From positions 124,001-188,000 of the forward strand of contig UCMW01000013.1 of assembly GCA_900473745.1 (NCBI GenBank): a stretch of DNA of 64,000 bases, read 5' to 3'. Positions within the stretch are counted from its first letter, which is position 1. The number at the start of each line of letters is the position of its first letter. The position numbers were made by a program, and so were the translations under genes. The DNA comes from Hyphomicrobiales bacterium. Its GTDB lineage: Bacteria; Pseudomonadota; Alphaproteobacteria; Rhizobiales; Rhizobiaceae. Under the pieces are notes generated by a model, which was not told the DNA's origin, made no database searches, and saw only the letters and a list, made by a program, of their open reading frames with translations. Positions 54,441-63,028 of the stretch are shown here, piece after piece.

Positions 54441-55658
54441 TCAGTTGTTCCCCGTTGGATCGACTTCCGGGTCGATATCCAGCGTTGGCGGCGGCGTCTG
54501 GGCGCGCTCGGCCTCGATCTTGCGCCAGCGCCGCACATTCGCATTGTGCTCTTCCAGCGTCGGGGCAAAGGCGTGGCCGCCACTGCCATCTGCAACGAAG
54601 TAGAGGTCTTCCGTCTTCCACGGATGAGCGACGGCTTCCAGCGCCGCACGACCCGGATTGGCGATCGGACCGGGCGGCAGGCCCTTGATCACATAGGTGT
54701 TGTAGGGCGTTTCCTTCCGGATATCCGACTGGAAGATCGGACGATCGGCCGGTTTGCCGTCGCCGCCGAAGAGGCCGTAGATGATGGTCGGATCCGACTG
54801 GAGGCGCATGCCCTTGTTGAGGCGATTGATGAAAACGGAAGCCACATGGGCGCGTTCATCGTCCTTACCGGTTTCCTTCTCGACGATCGAAGCGAGCGTG
54901 ACGAACTCTTCCCTGGTCTCGACCGGCAGGTCCGGATCGCGTTTCTCCCAGATCTGGTCGATCAGGCGTTCCTGTGCGGCGCGCATCTGGGTGACGATCT
55001 CGGCGCGGTTGGTGCCGCGGGTAAACTTGTAGGTATCGGGACGCAGGCTGCCCTCTGGTGGCAGTTCCGCCGGCAGGTCACCCTCCAGCACTGTGTCCTC
55101 GGCCAGGCGCTGGAACATCTGCTTGACGGTCAGACCTTCCGGGAAGGACACGGAATAGAGGATCGACTTGCCGGATTCGAGCAGCGCCGTGATCTCCTTC
55201 ATCGAGGAGCCGGCCTTGATCTCGTATTCACCGGCCTTCAGGGTCTGGCCCTCTTCGAGATAGGTCGCCGTCACATAACGATAGATGCGCGCATCCGAAA
55301 CGATGCCGTTGCGCTCGAGATTGTTGGCAATCTCGGCGATGCCGGCACCGCTGCGCACGACGAAATTGGAATTGGCGGCCAGAGGACCAGGCTTCTGGTA
55401 GCTGTCCATGACATAGAAGAAGCCGGCGACGGCGACAACGCAGACGAAGACCGCCATCGTCATCAGGAAGTTCAGGAAAATGACCAGTTGGCTGCGCGCC
55501 TTGCGCGAGCGGCGCGGCGGCTGCGGCACGCGCTCAGGGCGCAGCGCCTCATTGGGCGACTTCGGAATGAAGGGCCCCTTGCCCGGTTGGCTATCGGCTT
55601 CGCGGCCGAAGGAGACACCGTTGTTCTGGCTACCGCCGTTCTGGCTGTTGTCGGTCAC
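54441..55658 (-). CDS. mltG: Endolytic murein transglycosylase MltG
   Basis: MltG cleaves nascent glycan strands and sets their length. The 405-residue protein has a disordered cytoplasmic N-terminus, one membrane helix (about residues 58-80), a LysM-like region and the YceG catalytic domain with the Glu of ASIVEKETGK and FINRLNKGMRLQSDPTIIYGL. It uses a GTG start at 55658 preceded by AAGGA; the longer in-frame extension to 55814 has no family similarity. Confidence 0.94.
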   Translation of the reverse strand: MTDNSQNGGSQNNGVSFGREADSQPGKGPFIPKSPNEALRPERVPQPPRRSRKARSQLVIFLNFLMTMAVFVCVVAVAGFFYVMDSYQKPGPLAANSNFVVRSGAGIAEIANNLERNGIVSDARIYRYVTATYLEEGQTLKAGEYEIKAGSSMKEITALLESGKSILYSVSFPEGLTVKQMFQRLAEDTVLEGDLPAELPPEGSLRPDTYKFTRGTNRAEIVTQMRAAQERLIDQIWEKRDPDLPVETREEFVTLASIVEKETGKDDERAHVASVFINRLNKGMRLQSDPTIIYGLFGGDGKPADRPIFQSDIRKETPYNTYVIKGLPPGPIANPGRAALEAVAHPWKTEDLYFVADGSGGHAFAPTLEEHNANVRRWRKIEAERAQTPPPTLDIDPEVDPTGNN

Positions 55659-55852
55659 CGGCAATCCTTCTTTGTTTCGCACTCGCGGCTGCTTCTTCCA
55701 GCAATGCGGCAAAAATCCGGGTCGTCGTCCGGCGCAGACACACCGGGCGTTGGCATGATTTCTAACCGTAGTCCGTGGCGGCCGGCAAGAGCGTCCCGGC
55801 ATCATCCAGAGCAATCACGGGCGGTTGATCGTATCGACCGCCCGCGTCCAGC

Positions 55853-57109
55853 TCAGCCTTCGTAGCGCTTCAGCACCAGCGAGGCATTGGTGCCACCGAA
55901 GCCGAAGGAATTCGACAGGGCGACGTTGATCTCGCGCTTCCTCGCCTTGTGAGGGACGAGATCGATCCGCGTTTCGACCTGGGGATTGTCCAGGTTGAGT
56001 GTCGGCGGTGCGATGTTATCGCGAATCGCCAGCGTCGAGAAGATCGCCTCGACGGCACCGGCGGCACCGAGCAGGTGACCGATCGCCGACTTGGTCGATG
56101 ACATCGAGACATTCGGGGCATGGTCGCCCAGGAGCCGTTCGACGGCGCCCAGTTCGATCGTGTCGGCCATGGTCGAGGTGCCGTGCGCATTGATGTAATC
56201 GATGTCGGCAGGCGTCAGACCGGCACGCTTCAACGCCATCGTCATGCAACGGAAGGCACCGTCGCCGTCTTCCGAAGGCGCCGTGATGTGGAAGGCGTCG
56301 CCCGAGAGACCGTAGCCGACGACTTCGGCATAGATCTTCGCACCGCGAGCCTTTGCGTGTTCCAGTTCTTCCAGCACGACGATGCCAGCGCCCTCGCCCA
56401 TGACGAATCCGTCACGGTCCTTGTCATAGGGGCGCGAGGCAGCGGTCGGATCATCGTTGCGTGCAGTCGACAACGCCTTGCAGGCGGCAAATCCGGCAAG
56501 CGCGACACGGTTGATCGGCGATTCCGTCCCGCCGGCCACCATGACGTCGGCGTCACCGAGCGCCACCAGACGTGCGGCATCGCCGATCGCATGCGCACCA
56601 GTCGAGCAGGCCGTGACGACGGAATGGTTCGGACCACGCAGTTTGTGGCGGATCGAGACATGGCCAGAGGCCAGGTTGATCAGGCGGCCCGGAATGAAGA
56701 AGGGCGAGAGACGACGCGGACCCTTGTCACGCAGGATATGACCGGCTTCGACGATGCCTTCGATGCCGCCGATGCCGGAACCGATCAGCACGCCTGTCTG
56801 GCATTGATCTTCGTAGGTGCTCGGCTCCCAGCCGGCATCCTTCAGCGCCATGTCGGCAGCAGCCACCGCATAGATGATGAAATGATCGACCTTGCGCTGC
56901 TCCTTGAGCTCCATCCAGTCATCCGGATTCCAGGCGCCCTCGCCCTCGGTCGGGATGCGGCAGGCGATCTTGGCAGGAAGGTCCTCGACCTCGAATTCCG
57001 TGACGCGGCGGGCGCCGCTCTGGCTGGCCAGCAGACGCTGCCAGGTCAGTTCCGTTCCACATCCCAGAGGCGATACCATGCCGGTACCGGTGATGACGAC
57101 ACGTCTCAT
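55853..57109 (-). CDS. fabF: 3-oxoacyl-ACP synthase II
   Basis: FabF elongates acyl-ACP with malonyl-ACP. The 418-residue thiolase-fold enzyme has the active-site Cys in VTACSTGAHAIG, and histidines in INAHGTSTMAD and SAIGHLLGAAGAVEA. The start at 57109 (MRRVVITGTGMVSPLG) is the family N-terminus; in-frame upstream codons to 57154 are less likely. It lies 130 nt after acpP in the fab cluster. Confidence 0.96.
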   Translation of the reverse strand: MRRVVITGTGMVSPLGCGTELTWQRLLASQSGARRVTEFEVEDLPAKIACRIPTEGEGAWNPDDWMELKEQRKVDHFIIYAVAAADMALKDAGWEPSTYEDQCQTGVLIGSGIGGIEGIVEAGHILRDKGPRRLSPFFIPGRLINLASGHVSIRHKLRGPNHSVVTACSTGAHAIGDAARLVALGDADVMVAGGTESPINRVALAGFAACKALSTARNDDPTAASRPYDKDRDGFVMGEGAGIVVLEELEHAKARGAKIYAEVVGYGLSGDAFHITAPSEDGDGAFRCMTMALKRAGLTPADIDYINAHGTSTMADTIELGAVERLLGDHAPNVSMSSTKSAIGHLLGAAGAVEAIFSTLAIRDNIAPPTLNLDNPQVETRIDLVPHKARKREINVALSNSFGFGGTNASLVLKRYEG

Positions 57110-57239
57110 CGTGCGAAGCCCACCCAATTCGTTGACCGAAGTCATTGTAAACAAAGGTCCAGATACAACAAGGCCCGCTCATCGCGGGCCCAAGCGGATA
57201 GGACGGGCTTTCGCCCGCCTTCCGCAGCAGTGTGATCGA

Positions 57240-57476
57240 TCAGGCCTGGGCCTTCTCGATGAACTTCACGGCGTCGCCGACCGTCAGGATCGAGTCAGCC
57301 GCATCGTCCGGGATCTCGACGCCGAATTCTTCTTCGAACGCCATGACGAGTTCGACGGTGTCGAGCGAGTCGGCGCCCAGATCGTCGATGAAGCTCGCGC
57401 CTTCGACGACCTTTTCAGCGTCAACGCCGAGATGATCAACTACAATTTTCTTCACGCGTTCTGCGATATCGCTCAT
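57240..57476 (-). CDS. acpP: Acyl carrier protein
   Basis: The 78-residue acidic protein carries growing acyl chains. Ser37 in [10 protein letters not shown] is the phosphopantetheine attachment site. GAGGAT lies 6 nt before the ATG. It sits between fabG and fabF in the standard order, with a 277-bp upstream gap in which a separate promoter is likely, as is usual for this abundant protein. Confidence 0.98.
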   Translation of the reverse strand: MSDIAERVKKIVVDHLGVDAEKVVEGASFIDDLGADSLDTVELVMAFEEEFGVEIPDDAADSILTVGDAVKFIEKAQA

Positions 57477-57753
57477 GTCGGTATCCTCGACCTTCTAAAA
57501 TTCAGAGGGAGCCTTGATGGCTTCCCTACCCTGCATTCAGCCGGTGATCGCTTTCGTCCCCACCAGCAAACCCGTTCGGCCCTGACCCAGAGCGTTTTTA
57601 TGCAAACAAAGCATAAACTTCTGCTCATGAGACGGAGCGACTGCTCACAGTCATGGCCCGCTTAACACGGTTTCAGCGCGCCGCAAAGCCAGAAATTCGC
57701 CCCTTTGCCTCGGTCAACATCCTATTGCAGAGGGGCTCTTTCCAGCGCTTCGA
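57477..57753 (-). promoter_or_regulatory. Gap upstream of acpP
   Basis: This 277-bp stretch between fabG and acpP contains an AT-rich segment (57596-57625) and TTGACC on the minus strand (57718-57713), but no convincing -10 at the right distance. A dedicated acpP promoter is expected but I cannot place it. No ORF or RNA gene is visible. Confidence 0.3.
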
Positions 57754-58491
57754 TCAGATCATCGCCATGCCGCCGTTGACGTGCAGCGTCTGCCCCGTCA
57801 TGTAGGCCGCCTCGTTCGAGGCGAGGTAGACGACGGCCGAGGCAACCTCGGCTCCGGTGCCCATGCGCTTCATGGGGATTGCTCCCATGATGGCGTCCTT
57901 CTGCTTGTCGTTCAGCTTGCCGGTCATCGCACTTTCGATGAAGCCCGGCGCCACGCAGTTGACCGTCACGTTGCGGGTGGCGATTTCCTGTGCGAGCGAC
58001 TTCGAGAAGCCGATCATGCCGGCCTTGGAGGCGCAGTAGTTGGCCTGGCCCGGATTGCCCGTGACGCCGACGATGGACGTGATGTTGATGATGCGACCGA
58101 AGCGGCGGCGCATCATCGGATGGGTCAGTTCGCGAGTCAGGCGGAAGACGGCGGTCAGGTTGACTTCGAGCACGCTGTCCCAGTCGGCATCGGACATGCG
58201 CACGAACAGGCCGTCCTTGGTGATGCCGGCATTGTTGACGAGGATATCGACGCCCTCGAGCTCCGCTTCGGCCTTTTCGCCGAGCGCTTTCACCTCGTCG
58301 CGGTCCGACAGGTTGGCCGGGAAGATCTTGACGCGGTCGCCGAGTTCGGCAGCCAGCGCTTCCAGCCTTTCGACGCGCGTGCCGTGCAGACCGACGATCG
58401 CGCCCTGAGCATGCAGCTGCCTTGCGATTTCTTCACCAATGCCGCCAGTAGCGCCGGTTACCAGGGCCTTGCGGCCGGTCAGATCCAACAT
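57754..58491 (-). CDS. fabG: 3-oxoacyl-ACP reductase
   Basis: FabG reduces 3-oxoacyl-ACP with NADPH. The 245-residue SDR has TGATGGIGE at residues 13-21, NNAGITKDG, the catalytic Ser in INITSIVG and Tyr/Lys in YCASKAG, and the terminal GQTLHVNGGMAMI. ATG 58491 follows AAGGAA by 7 nt. It is 43 nt downstream of fabD. Confidence 0.97.
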   Translation of the reverse strand: MLDLTGRKALVTGATGGIGEEIARQLHAQGAIVGLHGTRVERLEALAAELGDRVKIFPANLSDRDEVKALGEKAEAELEGVDILVNNAGITKDGLFVRMSDADWDSVLEVNLTAVFRLTRELTHPMMRRRFGRIINITSIVGVTGNPGQANYCASKAGMIGFSKSLAQEIATRNVTVNCVAPGFIESAMTGKLNDKQKDAIMGAIPMKRMGTGAEVASAVVYLASNEAAYMTGQTLHVNGGMAMI

Positions 58492-58534
58492 GATCGAATT
58501 CCTTCTTGTTCGTTGAGGCGATCAGCCGGTGATC

Positions 58535-59479
58535 TTAGCCGTTGAGGGCGGCGATCACTGCGTCGATATCGGCCGGGCCATTCACGGCAACGCCATTGAT
58601 GTTCTTGTCGATGCGGCGTGCGAGACCGGTAAGGACCTTGCCCGCGCCAACTTCATAAAGCGTGGTGACGCCATTGGCGCCGAACCATTCGACGGTTTCG
58701 CGCCAGCGCACCTGACACGTTACCTGCTCCACGAGCAGGTCGGCGATCTCGGCTGCAGCGGTGACCGGGGCCGCGCGGACATTGGCGATCAGCGGCACCG
58801 CAGGATCCTTCTTCTCCACCTCGGACAGGGCCTCACGCATGGCGTCCGCCGCCGGGCCCATCAGGGCCGAATGGAAAGGCGCAGAAACCGGCAACATGAT
58901 GGCACGTTTGGCACCCTTCTCGGTGGCCAGCGCCGCTGCCTTTTCGACGGCGGCCTTTCCGCCCGAGATGACAAGCTGGCCACCGCCATTGTCATTGGCG
59001 ATCTGGCAGGGACCGATGGCTGAGGCTTCCGCACAGATGGCCTGCACGTCGCCGTGCTCCAGACCGATGATCGCGGCCATCGCGCCAGCACCGACGGGTA
59101 CGGCCGCCTGCATGGCATTGCCACGGATGCGCAGGAGACGGGCGGTGTCAGCGATCGAGAATGTACCGGCGGCGCAAAGCGCCGAGTATTCGCCGAGCGA
59201 ATGGCCGGCGACATAGGCGACCCTCGTCTTCAGATCGAGACCCTCGGCTTCGAGCACGCGGATGACGGCCATGGAGACAGCCATCAGGGCCGGCTGGGCG
59301 TTAGCGGTCAGGGTGAGTGTCTCTTCCGGGCCGTTCCACATGATGTCGGACAGTTTCTGGCCGAGCGCTTCGTCGACTTCTTCGAAGACGGCGCGGGCCT
59401 CAGCGAAATTGTCGGCAAGGTCCTTGCCCATTCCGACGGCCTGGCTACCCTGGCCCGGAAAGGTAAATGCGACTGACAT
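58535..59479 (-). CDS. fabD: Malonyl-CoA:ACP transacylase
   Basis: FabD loads malonate onto ACP. The 314-residue protein starts with AFTFPGQGSQAVGMG and has the catalytic Ser94 in AGHSLGEYSAL and His in the PVSAPFHSALM segment. It is the first gene of the fabD-fabG-acpP-fabF cluster. A TTGACT hexamer lies upstream on the coding strand without a good -10. It is divergent from the aldo/keto reductase. Confidence 0.97.
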   Translation of the reverse strand: MSVAFTFPGQGSQAVGMGKDLADNFAEARAVFEEVDEALGQKLSDIMWNGPEETLTLTANAQPALMAVSMAVIRVLEAEGLDLKTRVAYVAGHSLGEYSALCAAGTFSIADTARLLRIRGNAMQAAVPVGAGAMAAIIGLEHGDVQAICAEASAIGPCQIANDNGGGQLVISGGKAAVEKAAALATEKGAKRAIMLPVSAPFHSALMGPAADAMREALSEVEKKDPAVPLIANVRAAPVTAAAEIADLLVEQVTCQVRWRETVEWFGANGVTTLYEVGAGKVLTGLARRIDKNINGVAVNGPADIDAVIAALNG

Positions 59480-59688
59480 GGGCGTTTCTCCCTTGGGTTT
59501 TTCCCTGTCAATTCACGGTTGGCCCTTGCGAGTCAAGCCTCGTATCCCTTCCGTAACCAGCCCAACCGGCCTTAAACCAAGGCTGTTCCACAGCAATCGG
59601 TATCTTGCGGTGCATCAATTTCTGCCTAAATTGCCGCTGACCAATCCCCGTCTCCCAAGACACCCTCTCCCAATCGAGGCATTTCCCC

Positions 59689-60732
59689 ATGAAGATGAAC
59701 CGGCTCGGCCGCACCGATATCCTTGTTTCCGAAATCTGCTTGGGCACCATGACCTGGGGCTCGCAGAATACCCCCGACGAAGCCTTCGGGCAGATGGATT
59801 ATGCGCTGGATCATGGCGTCAACTTCTTCGATACGGCCGAACTCTATCCCACAACACCGCTTTCTGCGGATACCTATGCCGACACCGAGCGACTGATCGG
59901 TGACTGGTTGAAGACATCAGGCAAGCGTGACAAGGTCGTCCTCGCAACCAAAATTGCGGGCCCTGGCCGTCCATACATCCGCGAGGGCAAACCGATCACC
60001 GGCGCCACGGTAAAGGACGCGCTCGACGCCAGCCTCAAGCGGCTGAAGACCGATTACGTCGATCTCTACCAGATCCACTGGCCGAACCGTGGCCATTTCC
60101 ACTTCCGCGGCGCCTGGAGCTACAATCCCTACAAGCAGGACAAGACCAAGGCTTCCGCCGAGATTGCCGAGATCCTGGAGGCCGTTGGCGACTGCGTGAA
60201 GGCCGGCAAGCTGAAAGCCATCGGGCTTTCGAACGAGACCACGTGGGGAACCCAGAAATATCTGACACTCGCCGAGGCGAGCGGCCTGCCACGCGTCGCC
60301 TCGATCCAGAACGAATACAATCTTCTCTATCGTCACTACGACCTCGATCTGGCGGAGCTCTCGCATCATGAAGATGTCGGCCTGCTCGCCTATTCTCCGC
60401 TCGCCGGCGGGATCCTGTCGGGCAAATATCTCGACGGAAAGAAGCCTGCCGGTTCGCGCGGTTCGATCAACGGCGACATCGGTGGACGTCTCGTGCCACA
60501 GCAGCAAGCCGCCACGCGCGCCTATGTCGAACTGGCAGCCAAGCATGGGCTCGATCCGTCGGCGATGGCACTCGCCTTCTGCCTGTCGCGCCCCTTCATG
60601 GCATCCGTAATCATCGGCGCCACCACGATGGATCAGCTGAAGGTGAACATCGGTGCGGCTGATCTGACGCTCTCCGACGAGATCATCAAAGAGATTGCAA
60701 AGATCCACCGCGACTATCCAATGCCAATCTGA
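59689..60732 (+). CDS. Aldo/keto reductase, Tas-like
   Basis: The 347-residue TIM-barrel oxidoreductase matches the Tas subfamily: KMNRLGRTDILVSEICLGTMTWG, NFFDTAELYPTTP with the catalytic Asp/Tyr, VDLYQIHWPNRG and the NADPH-binding SVIIGATTMDQLKVNI. It reduces aldehydes or ketones with NADPH; the natural substrate is unknown. It appears monocistronic with a 120-bp gap to the antiporter gene. Confidence 0.9.
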   Translation: MKMNRLGRTDILVSEICLGTMTWGSQNTPDEAFGQMDYALDHGVNFFDTAELYPTTPLSADTYADTERLIGDWLKTSGKRDKVVLATKIAGPGRPYIREGKPITGATVKDALDASLKRLKTDYVDLYQIHWPNRGHFHFRGAWSYNPYKQDKTKASAEIAEILEAVGDCVKAGKLKAIGLSNETTWGTQKYLTLAEASGLPRVASIQNEYNLLYRHYDLDLAELSHHEDVGLLAYSPLAGGILSGKYLDGKKPAGSRGSINGDIGGRLVPQQQAATRAYVELAAKHGLDPSAMALAFCLSRPFMASVIIGATTMDQLKVNIGAADLTLSDEIIKEIAKIHRDYPMPI

Positions 60733-60852
60733 CCTCTCGACGACAGCCAGCGTCCACGACCTACAAAAACGTGAATGGGTGCAACCTACCCATCGCCGCC
60801 GCACATCACCATTTGCGGCGACGATCGAATATCGGCCTGCGGGCCATGACTG

Positions 60853-61797
60853 GTGGGGGATTACTTGGATTATCTGTTGGTTGCCGGCGGTCTCGTCGGG
60901 CTCTACTTCGGTGCCGAGTGGCTTCTGCGCGGGGCGATCGGCGTCGCACAGAAGCTGGCCATTCCGACGCTCATCGTCTCCCTGGTCATCGTCGGCTTCG
61001 GAACCTCGATGCCCGAGCTGCTCGTCTCGGTTCGGGCTGGCCTCGCCGGTTCCTCCGACATCGCGCTCGGCAATGTGGTCGGCTCGAACACCGCGAACAT
61101 TCTCTTGATCGTCGGCATCTGCGCGATGATCTTTCCGATCACGCATTGGGACAAGGGCGTGAAGCGCGACACATATGTGATGATCGGCGCGGCCGTCCTA
61201 CTGCTTGGCCTCACGCAGTTTTCGACGATCGGTCGTTTCGCCGGATTGCTGATGGTGGCGGCTCTGCTCGCCTACATTGTCTATGCCTATGTCCAGGGCA
61301 AAGCGTCACTCGAAGAGCTCGCGGAGGAAGAGGTCAAGCACGAGACGCTGAGTACTGGGTTTACGACCGTGCTGATCCTTGGAGGCCTCGCCACCCTGTT
61401 CGTAGGCGCAGAGCTTCTCGTGCGCGGCGCCACCAGCCTCGCCCGCGACTTCGGCGTGTCGGAAGCGGTCATCGGCCTGACCGTCGTCGCCGTTGGCACG
61501 TCACTCCCGGAACTCGCCACGGGCGTCATGTCGGCGCTGCGCAAGCATTCCGACATCATGATCGGCAACATCGTCGGATCGAACATCTTCAACATCCTAT
61601 TCATCCTCGGCGTGACCTCCGTCATCCAGCCGATCGCCATCGCACCGCGCTTCGCAAGCTTCGACATTCCGGTCATGCTGGGCGTCACGCTCGGTTTCGC
61701 TATACTGCTGCTCGCCCATCTCGGTGTCCGCAGGCTGACGGCAGGCGCCATGCTGGTCGCCTATGTGGGCTACACAGTCGCGCTGGTGCAGGTCTAA
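60853..61797 (+). CDS. Calcium/sodium antiporter-like membrane protein (CaCA family)
   Basis: The 314-residue protein has ten predicted membrane helices in two inverted repeats. Each carries an alpha motif: VIVGFGTSMPELLVS with ALGNVVGSNTANILLI (N half), and VAVGTSLPELATG with MIGNIVGSNIFNILF (C half). These are the ion-binding segments of YrbG-like Na+/Ca2+ exchangers. It probably starts with GTG at 60853. A strong hairpin terminator follows. Confidence 0.92.
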   Translation: MGDYLDYLLVAGGLVGLYFGAEWLLRGAIGVAQKLAIPTLIVSLVIVGFGTSMPELLVSVRAGLAGSSDIALGNVVGSNTANILLIVGICAMIFPITHWDKGVKRDTYVMIGAAVLLLGLTQFSTIGRFAGLLMVAALLAYIVYAYVQGKASLEELAEEEVKHETLSTGFTTVLILGGLATLFVGAELLVRGATSLARDFGVSEAVIGLTVVAVGTSLPELATGVMSALRKHSDIMIGNIVGSNIFNILFILGVTSVIQPIAIAPRFASFDIPVMLGVTLGFAILLLAHLGVRRLTAGAMLVAYVGYTVALVQV

Positions 61798-61824
61798 AGG
61801 CTAGCGAACCGCAGTCCATCCACG

Positions 61825-61864
61825 GGGCCGCCGGCAGAAAATGCCGCGCGGCCCTTGCTTTTGC
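61825..61864 (+). terminator. Terminator after antiporter gene
   Basis: GGGCCGC (61825-61831) pairs with GCGGCCC (61848-61854), continued by CGGCA/TGCCG around a GAAAA loop with one bulged C, followed by the T-rich TTGCTTTTGC. Its downstream end merges with the -35 box of the rpsF promoter. Confidence 0.7.
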
Positions 61865-61882
61865 GGTCAATCCGCGTATAAG
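61855..61882 (+). promoter_or_regulatory. rpsF operon promoter
   Basis: TTGCTT (61855-61860) and TATAAG (61877-61882) are 16 bp apart, a good fit to the rhizobial sigma70 pattern. It would start a 5' leader of about 220 nt before rpsF. It directly follows the antiporter terminator. Confidence 0.6.
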
Positions 61883-61889
61883 CGCGCCG

Positions 61890-62109
61890 TTCACAACACC
61901 CGGTCCTCTGGCTGGTGGCTGAACGGAGGGCTGGCAGGTCGATAAGGCTTGCAGCAGGAACCATAAGGGTTTCCGGCCTCCCGTGTCTCCGCTCTCGACC
62001 GTCTCGAACACAACACTTTTCTTGCCGCGGCTGATGCCGCACAGGAGCAGTCTGTGAGGCTTAGCGCCGGATCCGGGTGACGACAACCGCAAGAAAAGGC
62101 AAAGCTTAC
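61890..62109 (+). promoter_or_regulatory. Structured 5' leader of rpsF-rpsR (candidate S6:S18 autoregulatory RNA)
   Basis: This approximately 220-nt untranslated leader contains a GGAGG (61925-61929) / CCTCC (61977-61981) stem with TTCCGG just 5' of the second arm, and a separate GCGGC/GCCGC hairpin (62027-62040). S6:S18 leaders in many bacteria use a CCG-bulged stem, so autoregulation is plausible but the fold was not computed. No ORF of note lies in the 312-bp gap between the antiporter and rpsF. Confidence 0.35.
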
Positions 62110-62574
62110 ATGGCTCTCTACGAACACGTATTCCTTGCCCGGCAGGATATGTCCGCTCAGCAGGTTGATGCCCTCGTCGAACAGTACAAGGGTGTTATCG
62201 AAGCTCACGGTGGCAAGGTCGGGCGCGTTGAAAACTGGGGCCTCAAGTCCCTGACGTACCGCATCAAGAAGAACCGCAAGGCTCATTACGCTCTCATGGA
62301 CATCGACGCTCCGGCGGCTGCTGTCCACGAAGTCGAGCGCCAGATGCGCATCAACGAAGACATTCTTCGTTACATGACCATCGCCGTCGAAGCCCACGAA
62401 GAAGGCCCGTCCGCGATGATGCAGAAGCGCGACCGTGACGACCGTCCGCGTCGTGACGGCGATGACCGTGGCCCGCGCCGCGATTTCGGTGACCGTGGCG
62501 ATCGCGGTCCTCGTCCGGACCGTGGCCCCCGTGAAGGTGGCTTCGAGCGTCGTCCGCGCGAAGACCGCGCGTAA
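62110..62574 (+). CDS. rpsF: 30S ribosomal protein S6
   Basis: The 154-residue protein starts [19 protein letters not shown] and has [21 protein letters not shown] and ALMDIDAP, typical of S6. The C-terminus from about residue 104 is an Arg/Asp/Gly-rich low-complexity tail ([17 protein letters not shown] and repeats) of about 50 residues, longer than in E. coli and likely disordered. S6 binds S18 on the 30S platform. rpsR follows 23 nt downstream. Confidence 0.96.
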   Translation: MALYEHVFLARQDMSAQQVDALVEQYKGVIEAHGGKVGRVENWGLKSLTYRIKKNRKAHYALMDIDAPAAAVHEVERQMRINEDILRYMTIAVEAHEEGPSAMMQKRDRDDRPRRDGDDRGPRRDFGDRGDRGPRPDRGPREGGFERRPREDRA

Positions 62575-62597
62575 TCTGTAGAACAGGAGAAATTACT

Positions 62598-62846
62598 ATG
62601 GCTGATGCATCCTCTTCTCAGGCACGTCGTCCCTTCCATCGTCGTCGCAAGACCTGCCCCTTCTCGGGCGCCAATGCTCCGAAGATCGACTACAAGGACG
62701 TCCGTCTCCTGCAGCGCTACATTTCCGAGCGCGGCAAGATCGTTCCTTCGCGTATCACCGCAGTTTCCCAGAAGAAGCAGCGCGAACTGGCTCAGGCCAT
62801 CAAGCGCGCCCGCTTCCTCGGCCTGCTGCCTTACGTCGTAGCGTAA
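62598..62846 (+). CDS. rpsR: 30S ribosomal protein S18
   Basis: The 82-residue basic protein has the S18 signature [36 protein letters not shown]... shortened here to its key parts [10 protein letters not shown] and [17 protein letters not shown], and ends with [10 protein letters not shown]. It partners S6 on the 30S subunit. AGGAG lies upstream of the ATG. A stable hairpin lies downstream. Confidence 0.97.
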   Translation: MADASSSQARRPFHRRRKTCPFSGANAPKIDYKDVRLLQRYISERGKIVPSRITAVSQKKQRELAQAIKRARFLGLLPYVVA

Positions 62847-62855
62847 TCTGATGCG

Positions 62856-62886
62856 AAGCCTGCCGATCTTGGATCGGCGGGCTTCA
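62856..62886 (+). terminator. Stable hairpin between rpsR and DUF2232 gene
   Basis: Fourteen bases (62856-62869, GAAGCCTGCCGATC) pair with 62873-62886 (GATCGGCGGGCTTC) with one U-G wobble and a 3-nt loop. No T-run follows, so it may be a weak attenuator, an RNA-stability element or a Rho-dependent site rather than a full terminator. Confidence 0.5.
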
Positions 62887-63028
62887 TCCCTTCCGCGGTG
62901 GGCGCGGATCGGAACCGAATGCCAGATGGCGCGCTCCCGCGACATCAGGCAAAAACCCATGTTGGGGATGCTTCTGCGAGATCGCGTAAGCCCCTCCCCT
63001 AACTGCTAGAACCAGCAGGACAGCGACG

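Noticed and set aside
53811-55865. 684-codon plus-strand frame across yicC and mltG
   Set aside because: It is low-complexity Arg/Ser-rich translation antisense to two conserved genes, with no family similarity.
59500-59545. TTGACT hexamer upstream of fabD
   Set aside because: No acceptable -10 lies 16-18 bp away, so a promoter cannot be supported.
60775-60793. Perfect ATGGGT/ACCCAT hairpin between aldo/keto reductase and antiporter genes
   Set aside because: Only 6 bp with no T-run; too weak to call a terminator or regulator.
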